Origin: Flavobacteriales bacterium
GTDB lineage: Bacteria > Bacteroidota > Bacteroidia > Flavobacteriales_G > Salibacteraceae
NCBI GenBank assembly: GCA_013204105.1
Contig: JABMOM010000001.1
Span: 1 to 64,000, forward strand
Direction: 5' to 3'
Length of the DNA stretch: 64,000 bases
Numbering within the stretch: position 1 is the stretch's first letter; each line of letters begins with the position of its first letter. Shown one piece after another: positions 1 to 6,946 of this stretch. The notes under the pieces are model-generated. The model was not told the DNA's origin. It saw only the letters and a list, made by a program, of their open reading frames with translations, and did no database searches. Position numbers and translations under genes: made by a program.

Positions 1-113
1 CCAAAGGCAATGAATACTTGGGTGAGAAGTTTACCCCGCCACAGGCGGGGAGCCCAAGAGGAGGAGCATAGCGACGACAGCCCCATTCACATCGTGGATG
101 GGGTTTTTTGTTG
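1..113. repeat. 113-bp tandem repeat, copy 1
   Basis: Bases 1-113 recur at 114-226 with one difference seen (cgacgacag versus cgacgacaa just before the last hairpin). The unit contains two hairpins: CCCCGCC-aca-GGCGGGG at 34-50, and a 10-bp stem at 81-103 followed by six T. The window begins inside or at the edge of the array, so the true copy number and the left boundary are unknown. No gene is visible in it; a frame crossing both copies is not maintained because 113 is not a multiple of three. Confidence 0.9.
81..109 (+). terminator. Rho-independent terminator-like hairpin, repeat copy 1
   Basis: Stem CCCCATTCAC / GTGGATGGGG (10 bp with one T-G wobble) and loop ATC, followed by TTTTTT. Orientation fits termination of rightward transcription. 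The gene it would serve lies left of the window or is absent. Confidence 0.65.
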
Positions 114-226
114 CCAAAGGCAATGAATACTTGGGTGAGAAGTTTACCCCGCCACAGGCGGGGAGCCCAAGAGGAGGAGCATAGCGACGACAACCCCATT
201 CACATCGTGGATGGGGTTTTTTGTTG
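114..226. repeat. 113-bp tandem repeat, copy 2
   Basis: Second, nearly identical copy of the unit at 1-113, with the same two hairpins at 147-163 and 194-216. It ends 48 bases from the 3' end of the minus-strand FG-repeat gene. Near identity of the copies suggests a recent duplication or ongoing homogenisation (inference). Confidence 0.9.
194..222 (+). terminator. Rho-independent terminator-like hairpin, repeat copy 2
   Basis: Same 10-bp stem, ATC loop and T6 tract as at 81-109, duplicated together with the surrounding 113 bp. It points rightward, opposite to the neighbouring leftward gene, so it does not obviously terminate that gene. Confidence 0.65.
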
Positions 227-274
227 CCCGAAATCTTCGTGGCGGCGGTCTCTGCATTCCAGAACGCAACGTTC

Positions 275-1096
275 TTATCGCATATCCTTCATCTTAGGCA
301 TTACGCCGCCGTCAAACAGGTCCATTTCCCCCCTCGGATTTTGCGCCCGGTTTTGCTTTCTAGCATCTCGGCCAAAGTGGTCGCGATGTTTGCGCTTTTC
401 CTTCTTAACCGCCTTTTTCTTTTTCTGATTTGGGTCGCGCGAAAAAAGCTTGAATCGCTCTCCGATGAAGTTTTTCTTGAGGAATCGTTTCTTATCAAAG
501 GAGACCTCCACGTCATCTTCCGAGGCTTCGTTGCCCTTCCCCTTGCTCGCGAAATGATCCTTCGGTTCTTTGCGTTGCCCTTCTTTTGGTGTAGCGGATC
601 CAAAATGGTCTTTTGGCTCTTTGCGTTTTATGTCCGTATCCTTCTTCCCGAAATGATCTGTAAGCAATTCACGCTTCACCTTTCCTCCTTTCCTCCCAAA
701 AAAATCGGGCTGGGCTGTTCGTTCTCTTTCTTTTTTAATGGCCTTGGAAAAGAACGAAGGGAGTTGGTTGTGCTCGTCCAATTTCTTCACCGCATTTGCA
801 TAGTAATCAGGTAAGAAGGTATCCTTGTCTTTTTTCCGCTTCGTTTGTTTCGTGAATGCGCTGCCCATTTCTTCTCGATCCTTTGGCTTCGAGATCTTGT
901 TTCCAAACGCGCTTGACAGCTGTTTTCGCTCCTTCGGCTTCTTGTTCTTCTGTCCGAAAGCACCGCTCAATTCCTGTTTTTCCTTCGGCTTCATTTGCTT
1001 TCCAAAATGGTCCTTGATTCCCTCATCTGATGACTGAGCAAATGCGCCCTGCGAAAGCAGTAATATAACAACGATATAGGTCTTGTGATGTGCCAC
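275..1096 (-). CDS. Secreted, highly basic FG-repeat protein of unknown function
   Basis: I do not recognise this 273-residue protein. It starts with GTG and has a clear signal peptide (hydrophobic TYIVVILLLSQGAFA, then Q at about residue 21). The mature part is dominated by Lys, Arg, Glu and Asp and carries about ten imperfect repeats of 15-20 residues. Each has a charged stretch followed by an aromatic-glycine core such as DHFGK, SAFGN, PDFFGRK or KDHFGS. The first three units share PKE(K/R)-QLS-AFG. No Cys, no lipobox, no T9SS sorting domain and no second membrane segment are visible, so export to the periplasm or beyond is inferred. It is the last gene of the leftward run porZ-recO, 26 bases beyond recO. 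Likely disordered and polyanion-binding (inference from composition). Confidence 0.75.
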   Translation of the reverse strand: MAHHKTYIVVILLLSQGAFAQSSDEGIKDHFGKQMKPKEKQELSGAFGQKNKKPKERKQLSSAFGNKISKPKDREEMGSAFTKQTKRKKDKDTFLPDYYANAVKKLDEHNQLPSFFSKAIKKERERTAQPDFFGRKGGKVKRELLTDHFGKKDTDIKRKEPKDHFGSATPKEGQRKEPKDHFASKGKGNEASEDDVEVSFDKKRFLKKNFIGERFKLFSRDPNQKKKKAVKKEKRKHRDHFGRDARKQNRAQNPRGEMDLFDGGVMPKMKDMR

Positions 1097-1122
1097 GCCA
1101 ATCCTCTAAGATAGGGGATTGC

Positions 1123-1743
1123 TCAGTCAATCAGGTCGAGCGAACCCAAGCGTTCGATCCCAAAATGCTGTTGGAATCGCTGTATCTCAATGTTGAATGC
1201 TTCCTTTGACTGCTGACCCCCTAAAGGAATATCGAGCGTTCTGCCTATGCCCAGCAATTGCAAAGAGCGAAGTGGGTCTTCCTGGGCCAGTTCGAAGACC
1301 ATGGCCACATCACTCAGCCCCAATTCACACGAGATGACGACCAAGGGAACAAGTGGGTCGGCGGAAACGCCTCCTTGGGTTAGGTATCCAAAATAGGTGG
1401 ATAAACGATGGTAGAGTTGTGGAAGGATAAGTCTTTCCCGTAAGGATTTTTGGAGCAATTCAACGGCAAACAGCCACAGTGCAGCTGCTTCACCCCCCAT
1501 TGGGTCGGTAGGAATTCTTGGATTCCACCTGGAATCCATCAACGTCATCATCTCTGAACCTGCCTTTTCTCTTGCGGTAAATTGGATGAAAGAGCCTGCC
1601 TGTAAATGTCCGGAAACGTGCTTTTTCCCAATCCGCGTGAAAAGGGTCACCAAGCCATTGTTTTCTGTGAAACAATGCAGAATGCGCGCGCTGTCAGAAT
1701 AGGGAATCGAACGAACGATAATGCCGTGATCGTTGACCATCAT
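1123..1743 (-). CDS. recO: DNA repair protein RecO
   Basis: RecO mediates loading of RecA onto gapped single-stranded DNA in the RecF pathway, working with RecR. The 206-residue product has the expected N-terminal OB-fold region (about residues 1-80, beginning MVNDHGIIVRSIPYSDSARI, with LFTRIGKKH) and a helical C-terminal half. It is slightly shorter than the usual 230-245 residues of the family, mainly in the C-terminal part, and no zinc-binding cysteine cluster is visible. It begins 3 bases after the porZ stop, so the two are almost certainly co-transcribed. The porZ-recO pairing is a familiar order in this phylum and supports both calls. Confidence 0.9.
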   Translation of the reverse strand: MMVNDHGIIVRSIPYSDSARILHCFTENNGLVTLFTRIGKKHVSGHLQAGSFIQFTAREKAGSEMMTLMDSRWNPRIPTDPMGGEAAALWLFAVELLQKSLRERLILPQLYHRLSTYFGYLTQGGVSADPLVPLVVISCELGLSDVAMVFELAQEDPLRSLQLLGIGRTLDIPLGGQQSKEAFNIEIQRFQQHFGIERLGSLDLID

Positions 1744-1746
1744 CGA

Positions 1747-4023
1747 TCAATTGAGAAACATCAATTTCGATAAGGCTCCTCCGGTTCCATCTCTTCGCGC
1801 TGCCTGGATGAGGTAGATTCCACTCGTCACTTTAGCACCTGTACGATCTAAACCATTCCAAATGGCAGTGCCTCCCTTGCTGGTAGTCTCATAAATCAAG
1901 TTTCCCGCCACATCGGTCACCCTGAGGTAGCTGTTGTCTGTCAAGCCACTAAAGGTGATTACACCGCCGTATCCGGGCTTGACGGGGTTTGGAAACACGC
2001 GTATAGACGAAAGACTTTCTGCTGGCTCAGATGCATCTGTTCGGTACGACTGTAGTCCACTTTCGGTGGCAATAAAAAGCTCTCCGGTGCTCGGGTGCAT
2101 TACCAAGTCGAGGATGTTGTCATTGAGCAAGGGGCTATCGTCTTCGGTGAAGTGTTCCAGTTGCTCTTGCCCGTCTTGCGAGATAAGAAATAGTCCTGCG
2201 CCCCTTGGGCCTACCCATTTTCTATTGGCGCCGTCCACGGTCATCGTGATGACGGCATCAGACGCGAAGAGGTATCCATTGTAGCCATCCTGATTCACAA
2301 TGATTCGTTGGACGTCATCAGCATTGCTGCTAAACATAGATTCAACGCTGTAGATTACGCCTACTCCTTCATCCGTTCCAATCCACAATTCACCGTCTTT
2401 ATCCTCTACAATACAATTCACGGTGTTGTTGGGCAAATTTCCTTTTGTAGGCGATGAATTGATGGTAATAAAACGATCGTCCGTTGTAGTAGTCGGTGTG
2501 CCTGCGGGATCATAAAGAACCACCCCTTGCTCCTTCAGCGAGAAGGCAAAAATGCCCGATGAATGACGCATGAAGTTATCCGCGATCGGTTTCGGAAAAC
2601 CTTCTAGGGATATCAGCGTCCAATTCCCCTCAGGATCGAGAATGCTCAACGTGGACGTAGCCCGACTGTTCAGCATCCATAGGTTTCCTTCATCGTCCAG
2701 TTCCATGCCCTTGAGGCCATAGTATCCATCGACGTCATCTTCAATTTGGGCGTTCCTTTCGCTGAAGTGTTCAAGTACATTCAACTCAGCGTCCAGTATC
2801 ATCAATCCACTGCCGTCAAAGCCAACATAAATCCGATCTCCGTCATCTATAATCGAAGAGGTGTTTCGGATGTCCACGTTCGTGTCGAGGAAGAGCAAGC
2901 GCGCCTTCCACTCTTCCTCCTCAAAGCGAAAGAGATAAGGTTGATTAAAGGTGAAGTCATTTCCGCCAGGCATGGCATATATGACTTCGTTCGTCTCTTC
3001 CAATTCACCGATGTATCCTGTCCGAGGAGACGAAATGCTTACAAGTATGGAGTTGAATTGATTCTCAAACGAAGTAGAGACTAGGCCGTGGAATCCGTCT
3101 GCAATCAGCACGTCGCCCGCTTGTCCCTTGATTGCCATGTTGGCGTCCATGCCTTCCGGCCCGTAGGTAAAGATCTTTTGCGGCTGCTGAAAGTCCTTGG
3201 TGTACCTCGAAACTTCATCGCTTTGCGCGATCAACAGTTGATCACCCGTCTGTTGAACATGACGGAGTTCCAATCCAGCCAGCGCTTCAATCGGGATGAA
3301 GGCATTGCCCACCAACTGAAAAAGCGTATCGCCTCGAAAGCCGTTATTACTGTATATCGCATAGAGGTTCTCATCGATGAGAAAAAGCTGCTCAAACCGA
3401 TCAGGGTCGCCCACCGTATTCACCTCTTTCAAATCAGGCCCGATGAACAAGCTTGCCATAGGGATGGCAAAAACATGAAAGGGAGAGGTAGCGAAAAGGG
3501 TATCGCGATGGATCAAAATCTCATTCAATTCAATGTTTTCATCCTGGTAACTAATCTGACTGTACTCGTTGACATTATAGGTCATAAGATCCAGTTCCAC
3601 TACGCCGATGCCCGTGGCCAGGTACGCGCTGCCTTCGTAAAAGAAAATATCGCGAATGGCCTTATCGCCAATGATATTACTGCTGACAATCGCCGGCTGA
3701 TTCGTCACATTTCCATCCGCATCAATGATGTCCAAGTTTCCATTGCTATATCCAATGATGCAACGCCCATCGGAATACGAACACGCGAAATTAGAAATGC
3801 CCGTTTGGGAGAGCACGTTAATCTTGGTGAGATCCTGAATGGAACCATCCTCTCGATCATAGGCGATCACGCCAAAACTGTTCGCTCCATACACCTTCTC
3901 TTCTAATTCGCCAACCCAATCAAAACGAGACATGGGTAGGTGAGACCTCCACTGTTTCACTCCAACTTGAGCAAATCCGTGGAAGTAGACGAAACAGGTG
4001 AGCAGCAGGATCAGATTCTTCAC
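1747..4023 (-). CDS. porZ: PorZ-like type IX secretion surface protein (beta-propeller)
   Basis: PorZ is a component of the T9SS attachment complex at the cell surface, which in Porphyromonas presents anionic LPS to the sortase PorU. The 758-residue product has a signal peptide (KNLILLLTCFVYFHGFAQ), then WRSHLPMSRFDWV and a long run of propeller blades of the two-component-regulator type (about residues 30-650, e.g. GELWIGTDEGVGVI). It ends in a T9SS-type C-terminal domain (VFPNPVKPGYGG ... GIYLIQA). I chose the GTG at 4023: it directly precedes the signal peptide and lies 20 bases downstream of a TAAATTTG promoter element. A longer GTG start at 4098 would place charged residues before the signal peptide. 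Co-transcribed with recO (3-base gap). Confidence 0.87.
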   Translation of the reverse strand: MKNLILLLTCFVYFHGFAQVGVKQWRSHLPMSRFDWVGELEEKVYGANSFGVIAYDREDGSIQDLTKINVLSQTGISNFACSYSDGRCIIGYSNGNLDIIDADGNVTNQPAIVSSNIIGDKAIRDIFFYEGSAYLATGIGVVELDLMTYNVNEYSQISYQDENIELNEILIHRDTLFATSPFHVFAIPMASLFIGPDLKEVNTVGDPDRFEQLFLIDENLYAIYSNNGFRGDTLFQLVGNAFIPIEALAGLELRHVQQTGDQLLIAQSDEVSRYTKDFQQPQKIFTYGPEGMDANMAIKGQAGDVLIADGFHGLVSTSFENQFNSILVSISSPRTGYIGELEETNEVIYAMPGGNDFTFNQPYLFRFEEEEWKARLLFLDTNVDIRNTSSIIDDGDRIYVGFDGSGLMILDAELNVLEHFSERNAQIEDDVDGYYGLKGMELDDEGNLWMLNSRATSTLSILDPEGNWTLISLEGFPKPIADNFMRHSSGIFAFSLKEQGVVLYDPAGTPTTTTDDRFITINSSPTKGNLPNNTVNCIVEDKDGELWIGTDEGVGVIYSVESMFSSNADDVQRIIVNQDGYNGYLFASDAVITMTVDGANRKWVGPRGAGLFLISQDGQEQLEHFTEDDSPLLNDNILDLVMHPSTGELFIATESGLQSYRTDASEPAESLSSIRVFPNPVKPGYGGVITFSGLTDNSYLRVTDVAGNLIYETTSKGGTAIWNGLDRTGAKVTSGIYLIQAARRDGTGGALSKLMFLN

Positions 4024-4043
4024 GAAAGAAGAACGAATACCTC

Positions 4044-4051
4044 CAAATTTA
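4044..4051 (-). promoter_or_regulatory. -7 promoter element upstream of porZ
   Basis: Reads TAAATTTG on the minus strand, an exact match to the Bacteroidota -7 consensus TAnnTTTG. It lies 20 bases before the chosen GTG start, with GGAGGT between. No well-spaced -33 TTTG is seen. Confidence 0.5.
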
Positions 4052-4175
4052 TTGCCAACCCAGCGTAACCTTCTGTATTTCAATCTGTTATATTGCACCT
4101 TCTATCTATTGGAACATCTATGCTTTTCCATGCATTACATCCATACACACGCTCAACGCCCTCATAAGGCATTCT

Positions 4176-6065
4176 TTATGTTTCATGTGAAACACTGCGC
4201 TCAATCGCCACCATAAGGACTGAAATGTCCACCGGTTTAACGCCAGGGATACGAGAGGCTTGTCCCAAGTTCTCAGGACGCACCTGACTCAGTTTATCTC
4301 GAGATTCAAAAGAGATGGCCGCATGCGCACGATAATCAAAATCTGTCGGAATCTTCATGCGATCCATGTTCAACATTTTTTGAGCCATTTCATTCTCCCG
4401 TCTCAAATAGCCTTCATACTTCAATATTATTTCTGCAGACTCAATCGCCTCCCGCGAGATTACCTTGTCATCCATATGAGTCACATAGTCATCCGCCAAT
4501 TTTATCAATTCCTCTGTTGCAACATTGGGCCTTGTAAGTACCGTCGCAATTTTGACCTGCTGATTGATCGGTTTAGAACCTTGCTCTTCCAGGTAGCCAT
4601 TTGCCTCCTCGGGCGTAATGGCATACTTATTCAACGCTTTGATTACGGCGTCACGTTGCGCTGTATGCTTAGTTAATGCTCGAAGTCTCTCGTCACTCGC
4701 TAGACCTATCGCATGACCAATAGGCGTCAATCTTTCCGCGGCACTATCTTGCCTTAACGTAATCCGATACTCGGCTCGAGAAGTAAACATACGGTATGGC
4801 TCGTCTGTCCCTTTGGTAATAAGGTCATCAATTAAAACGCCGATGTACGCATCCTTTCTCGTTAGCACCAAGGCTTCCTGATCAGTCACGACACGGTGTG
4901 CATTGATACCGGCCATGAGCCCTTGCGCTGCCGCTTCCTCATACCCTGTCGTGCCATTAATTTGTCCCGCAAAGAACAGTCCATCGACAAGCTTTGTTTC
5001 CAAGGACATCTTCAGCTGCGTGGGTGGAAAATAATCATACTCAATGGCATACCCCGGCCGAAACATCACCGCGTTTTCAAACCCTGAAATCATGCGAATA
5101 GCTTTCTCTTGAACTTCAAAAGGCAAGGATGTACTAAATCCATTTACGTATACCTCATGTGTATTCCACCCCTCTGGCTCTACAAAAATTTGGTGCCTCG
5201 ACTTATCCGCAAATCGGTGAATTTTATCTTCTATCGAAGGGCAATAACGTGGGCCAACAGAATCAATCTGTCCATTGTACATCGGCGACTGATCAATACT
5301 CTCCGCAATGACCTCATGAACCTGGGGATCTGTATAGGTAATGTGACAATTCAATTGATCACGCAATCGAACGGGCCCGAGGAAGGAAAACTTAAACGGA
5401 TCCTTATCTCCCACTTGTACCTCCATCTTCGTGTAATCCAGGCTACGACCATCCATTCTGGGGGGGGTTCCTGTTTTCATTCGGCCGCTCTCAAATCCCA
5501 ATCCAAGCAGTTGCTCGGTAATGCCCGTCGACGCTTTTTCGCCCATCCTTCCGCCACCTAACATTTTTGGACCCACGTGGATAAGACCGTTCATAAAAGT
5601 GCCGCTGGTTAGGACAACACACTTCGACCGGAAGCGCAAGCCTAAGGAAGTCTCGACACCCTTCAATCGATCTCCCTCCATCCAAAGACTAGTGACCGAA
5701 TCTTGCCAAAAAGAAAGGTTATCTGTATGCTCTAACATTTCCCTCCATTTCAAGGTAAACAGGGTCCGATCATTTTGTGTTCTCGGACTCCACATCGCAG
5801 GTCCTTTAGATCTATTCAGCATGCGAAATTGAACGGCACTGTAGTCACTGACCAATCCTGAATAGCCTCCAAGCGCATCAATTTCGCGCACGATCTGCCC
5901 TTTGGCAACACCGCCCATGGCAGGGTTGCACGACATCTGAGCAAACTTGGTCATGTCCATGGTGATCAGCAGGGTTTTCGAGCCGAGATTTGCGGCCGCG
6001 GCAGCCGCCTCACACCCAGCGTGCCCTCCACCTACTATTATGATATCGTATGTTCTACTTTCCAT
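4176..6065 (-). CDS. mnmG: tRNA uridine-5-carboxymethylaminomethyl(34) synthesis enzyme MnmG
   Basis: MnmG (GidA), with MnmE, installs the carboxymethylaminomethyl group on wobble U34 of several tRNAs using FAD and methylene-tetrahydrofolate. The product is 629 residues, the normal length. It shows the FAD-binding GGGHAG at residues 12-17, CNPAMGG at 46-52 with the conserved Cys, and KTGTPPR further on. The C-terminal helical domain is present. ATG start, 3 bases after the ybeY stop. A run of eight C (minus strand, 5460-5467) encodes part of TPPR. Both gene ends carry a parS-like palindrome, at 4179-4194 and 6065-6080; the latter overlaps the start codon. Confidence 0.97.
   Translation of the reverse strand: MESRTYDIIIVGGGHAGCEAAAAAANLGSKTLLITMDMTKFAQMSCNPAMGGVAKGQIVREIDALGGYSGLVSDYSAVQFRMLNRSKGPAMWSPRTQNDRTLFTLKWREMLEHTDNLSFWQDSVTSLWMEGDRLKGVETSLGLRFRSKCVVLTSGTFMNGLIHVGPKMLGGGRMGEKASTGITEQLLGLGFESGRMKTGTPPRMDGRSLDYTKMEVQVGDKDPFKFSFLGPVRLRDQLNCHITYTDPQVHEVIAESIDQSPMYNGQIDSVGPRYCPSIEDKIHRFADKSRHQIFVEPEGWNTHEVYVNGFSTSLPFEVQEKAIRMISGFENAVMFRPGYAIEYDYFPPTQLKMSLETKLVDGLFFAGQINGTTGYEEAAAQGLMAGINAHRVVTDQEALVLTRKDAYIGVLIDDLITKGTDEPYRMFTSRAEYRITLRQDSAAERLTPIGHAIGLASDERLRALTKHTAQRDAVIKALNKYAITPEEANGYLEEQGSKPINQQVKIATVLTRPNVATEELIKLADDYVTHMDDKVISREAIESAEIILKYEGYLRRENEMAQKMLNMDRMKIPTDFDYRAHAAISFESRDKLSQVRPENLGQASRIPGVKPVDISVLMVAIERSVSHET
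4179..4194. other. parS-like palindrome at the 3' end of mnmG
   Basis: On the minus strand this reads TGTTTCACATGAAACA. It differs at one central base from the widely conserved parS centromere site TGTTTCACGTGAAACA that ParB binds. It overlaps the last codons and starts one base from the stop of mnmG. The same 14-mer core GTTTCACATGAAAC occurs at the other end of the gene (6065-6080). Confidence 0.6.
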
Positions 6066-6080
6066 GTTTCACATGAAACC
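6065..6080. other. parS-like palindrome at the 5' end of mnmG
   Basis: Reads TGTTTCACATGAAACC on the plus strand: 14-bp core GTTTCACATGAAAC identical to the minus-strand reading of the site at 4179-4194. Compared with canonical parS it differs at one central base and at the last base. It overlaps the first base of the mnmG start codon and the last codons of ybeY. Confidence 0.6.
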
Positions 6081-6548
6081 TTTTTCCTGAATTAAACGCA
6101 AATATCTGTCTTCCTGCTCACGCATAAGCAACTTCTCCTCCTCCGTCGCATCCGCGTACCCCGTCAAGTGAAGTAGCCCATGCGCAATCAAGCGATACAA
6201 CTCATCCCCCACGCTCACACCAAAGGAGTCCGCATTTTCAGCGCAAACCTCCCAATTGATGTACACATCACCTGAAATCGTATCGTCAAACGATACATCA
6301 AACGTCAGAATGTCTGTTGGATAACTGTGATTTAAGTACTTGATATTCAGCGCCGTATGTTTTTCTGAAGACATAATCACAATGCTCAACTCACCAAAAT
6401 GTGCCCCCTCATTCTCAGCTATCGCATTCGCAACTAGCTCCAGGACTCCTTGGTCATAGGCTGTGGGAACGAAAGCCTCGTTCTCGGAGTGAATATATGC
6501 TTCCACGAAATGAAGATTGTTAAGCTCTGACGGAGACCGCCGATTCAA
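6069..6548 (-). CDS. ybeY: Endoribonuclease YbeY (rRNA maturation factor)
   Basis: YbeY is a metal-dependent endoribonuclease that matures the 16S rRNA 3' end and takes part in ribosome quality control. In 159 residues the family motif appears as HGLLHLTGYAD, with metal ligands His123 and His127. The third ligand position (His in E. coli) is Asp133, followed by the usual acidic helix TEEEKLLMREQEDRYL. The longest reading starts at a TTG that overlaps the upstream ATPase gene by 29 bases; a GTG at 6506 is an alternative start that leaves a 13-base gap. It sits directly before mnmG (3 bases), fitting a shared transcript. Confidence 0.92.
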   Translation of the reverse strand: MNRRSPSELNNLHFVEAYIHSENEAFVPTAYDQGVLELVANAIAENEGAHFGELSIVIMSSEKHTALNIKYLNHSYPTDILTFDVSFDDTISGDVYINWEVCAENADSFGVSVGDELYRLIAHGLLHLTGYADATEEEKLLMREQEDRYLRLIQEKGFM

Positions 6549-6945
6549 GCTCGAAGGTAACCTTTACCGTAGCTCCGGCATTTAGAAACTCAAGATCGTC
6601 GCTGAGGTTCCGCATGATATAGATCCCTCGGCCATTCACCTTTTCAAGATTGGCAGGATCCGTTGGATCAGGAAGGTTTTCAAAGTCAAATCCCTTGCCC
6701 GAATCAGACACTTCAAGCGTCATGGTCCTACCCTCAATAATCAAGAGAAAATCAATTTGTTTGGATGAATCGCTCTTCGATCCATGATTGATTGCGTTCA
6801 GGGTAGCTTCTGTCGCCACCACCAAAATATTACCATAGGCCTCCTCAGGAAGCTTGCCCTCTTCGTGCAACCCATCAATGATGGCTTCCACCTTTGTGAG
6901 GTCCTCCAACTGGGCATTGATCCGTATTGCGATGCGCGTATTCAA
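6520..6945 (-). CDS. RsbW/SpoIIAB-like serine-protein kinase-type ATPase (anti-sigma factor family)
   Basis: A 141-residue single-domain GHKL ATPase. The N box is EATLNAINHG (Glu46, Asn50), the G1 box DSGKGFD (residues 81-87) and the G2 box NGRGIYIM (104-111). This is the HATPase_c_2 fold found in RsbW and SpoIIAB, which sequester sigma factors and phosphorylate STAS-domain antagonists. No sigma factor, STAS protein or PP2C phosphatase lies beside it here, so its partner is unknown. The start is TTG, one base after the DUF4175 stop; the gene overlaps ybeY. Regulatory role is inferred from the family only. Confidence 0.85.
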   Translation of the reverse strand: MNTRIAIRINAQLEDLTKVEAIIDGLHEEGKLPEEAYGNILVVATEATLNAINHGSKSDSSKQIDFLLIIEGRTMTLEVSDSGKGFDFENLPDPTDPANLEKVNGRGIYIMRNLSDDLEFLNAGATVKVTFELESAVSVRA

Positions 6946-6946
6946 G

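Noticed and set aside
108-428. Plus-strand open frame crossing the tandem repeat
   Set aside because: The repeat unit is 113 bp, so the frame is not conserved between copies, and it runs into the antisense of a better gene.
221-814. Long plus-strand open frame opposite the FG-repeat gene
   Set aside because: The minus-strand reading has a signal peptide and ordered repeats; the plus-strand frame is a Phe/Leu-rich antisense shadow of Lys/Glu codons.
3088-3906. 272-codon plus-strand open frame opposite porZ
   Set aside because: No start signal or domain; the porZ propeller on the other strand explains the sequence.
5460-5467. Run of eight C (minus strand) inside mnmG as a phase-variation tract
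   Set aside because: It encodes the conserved TPPR motif in frame; one short tract in an essential-type gene is weak evidence for switching.
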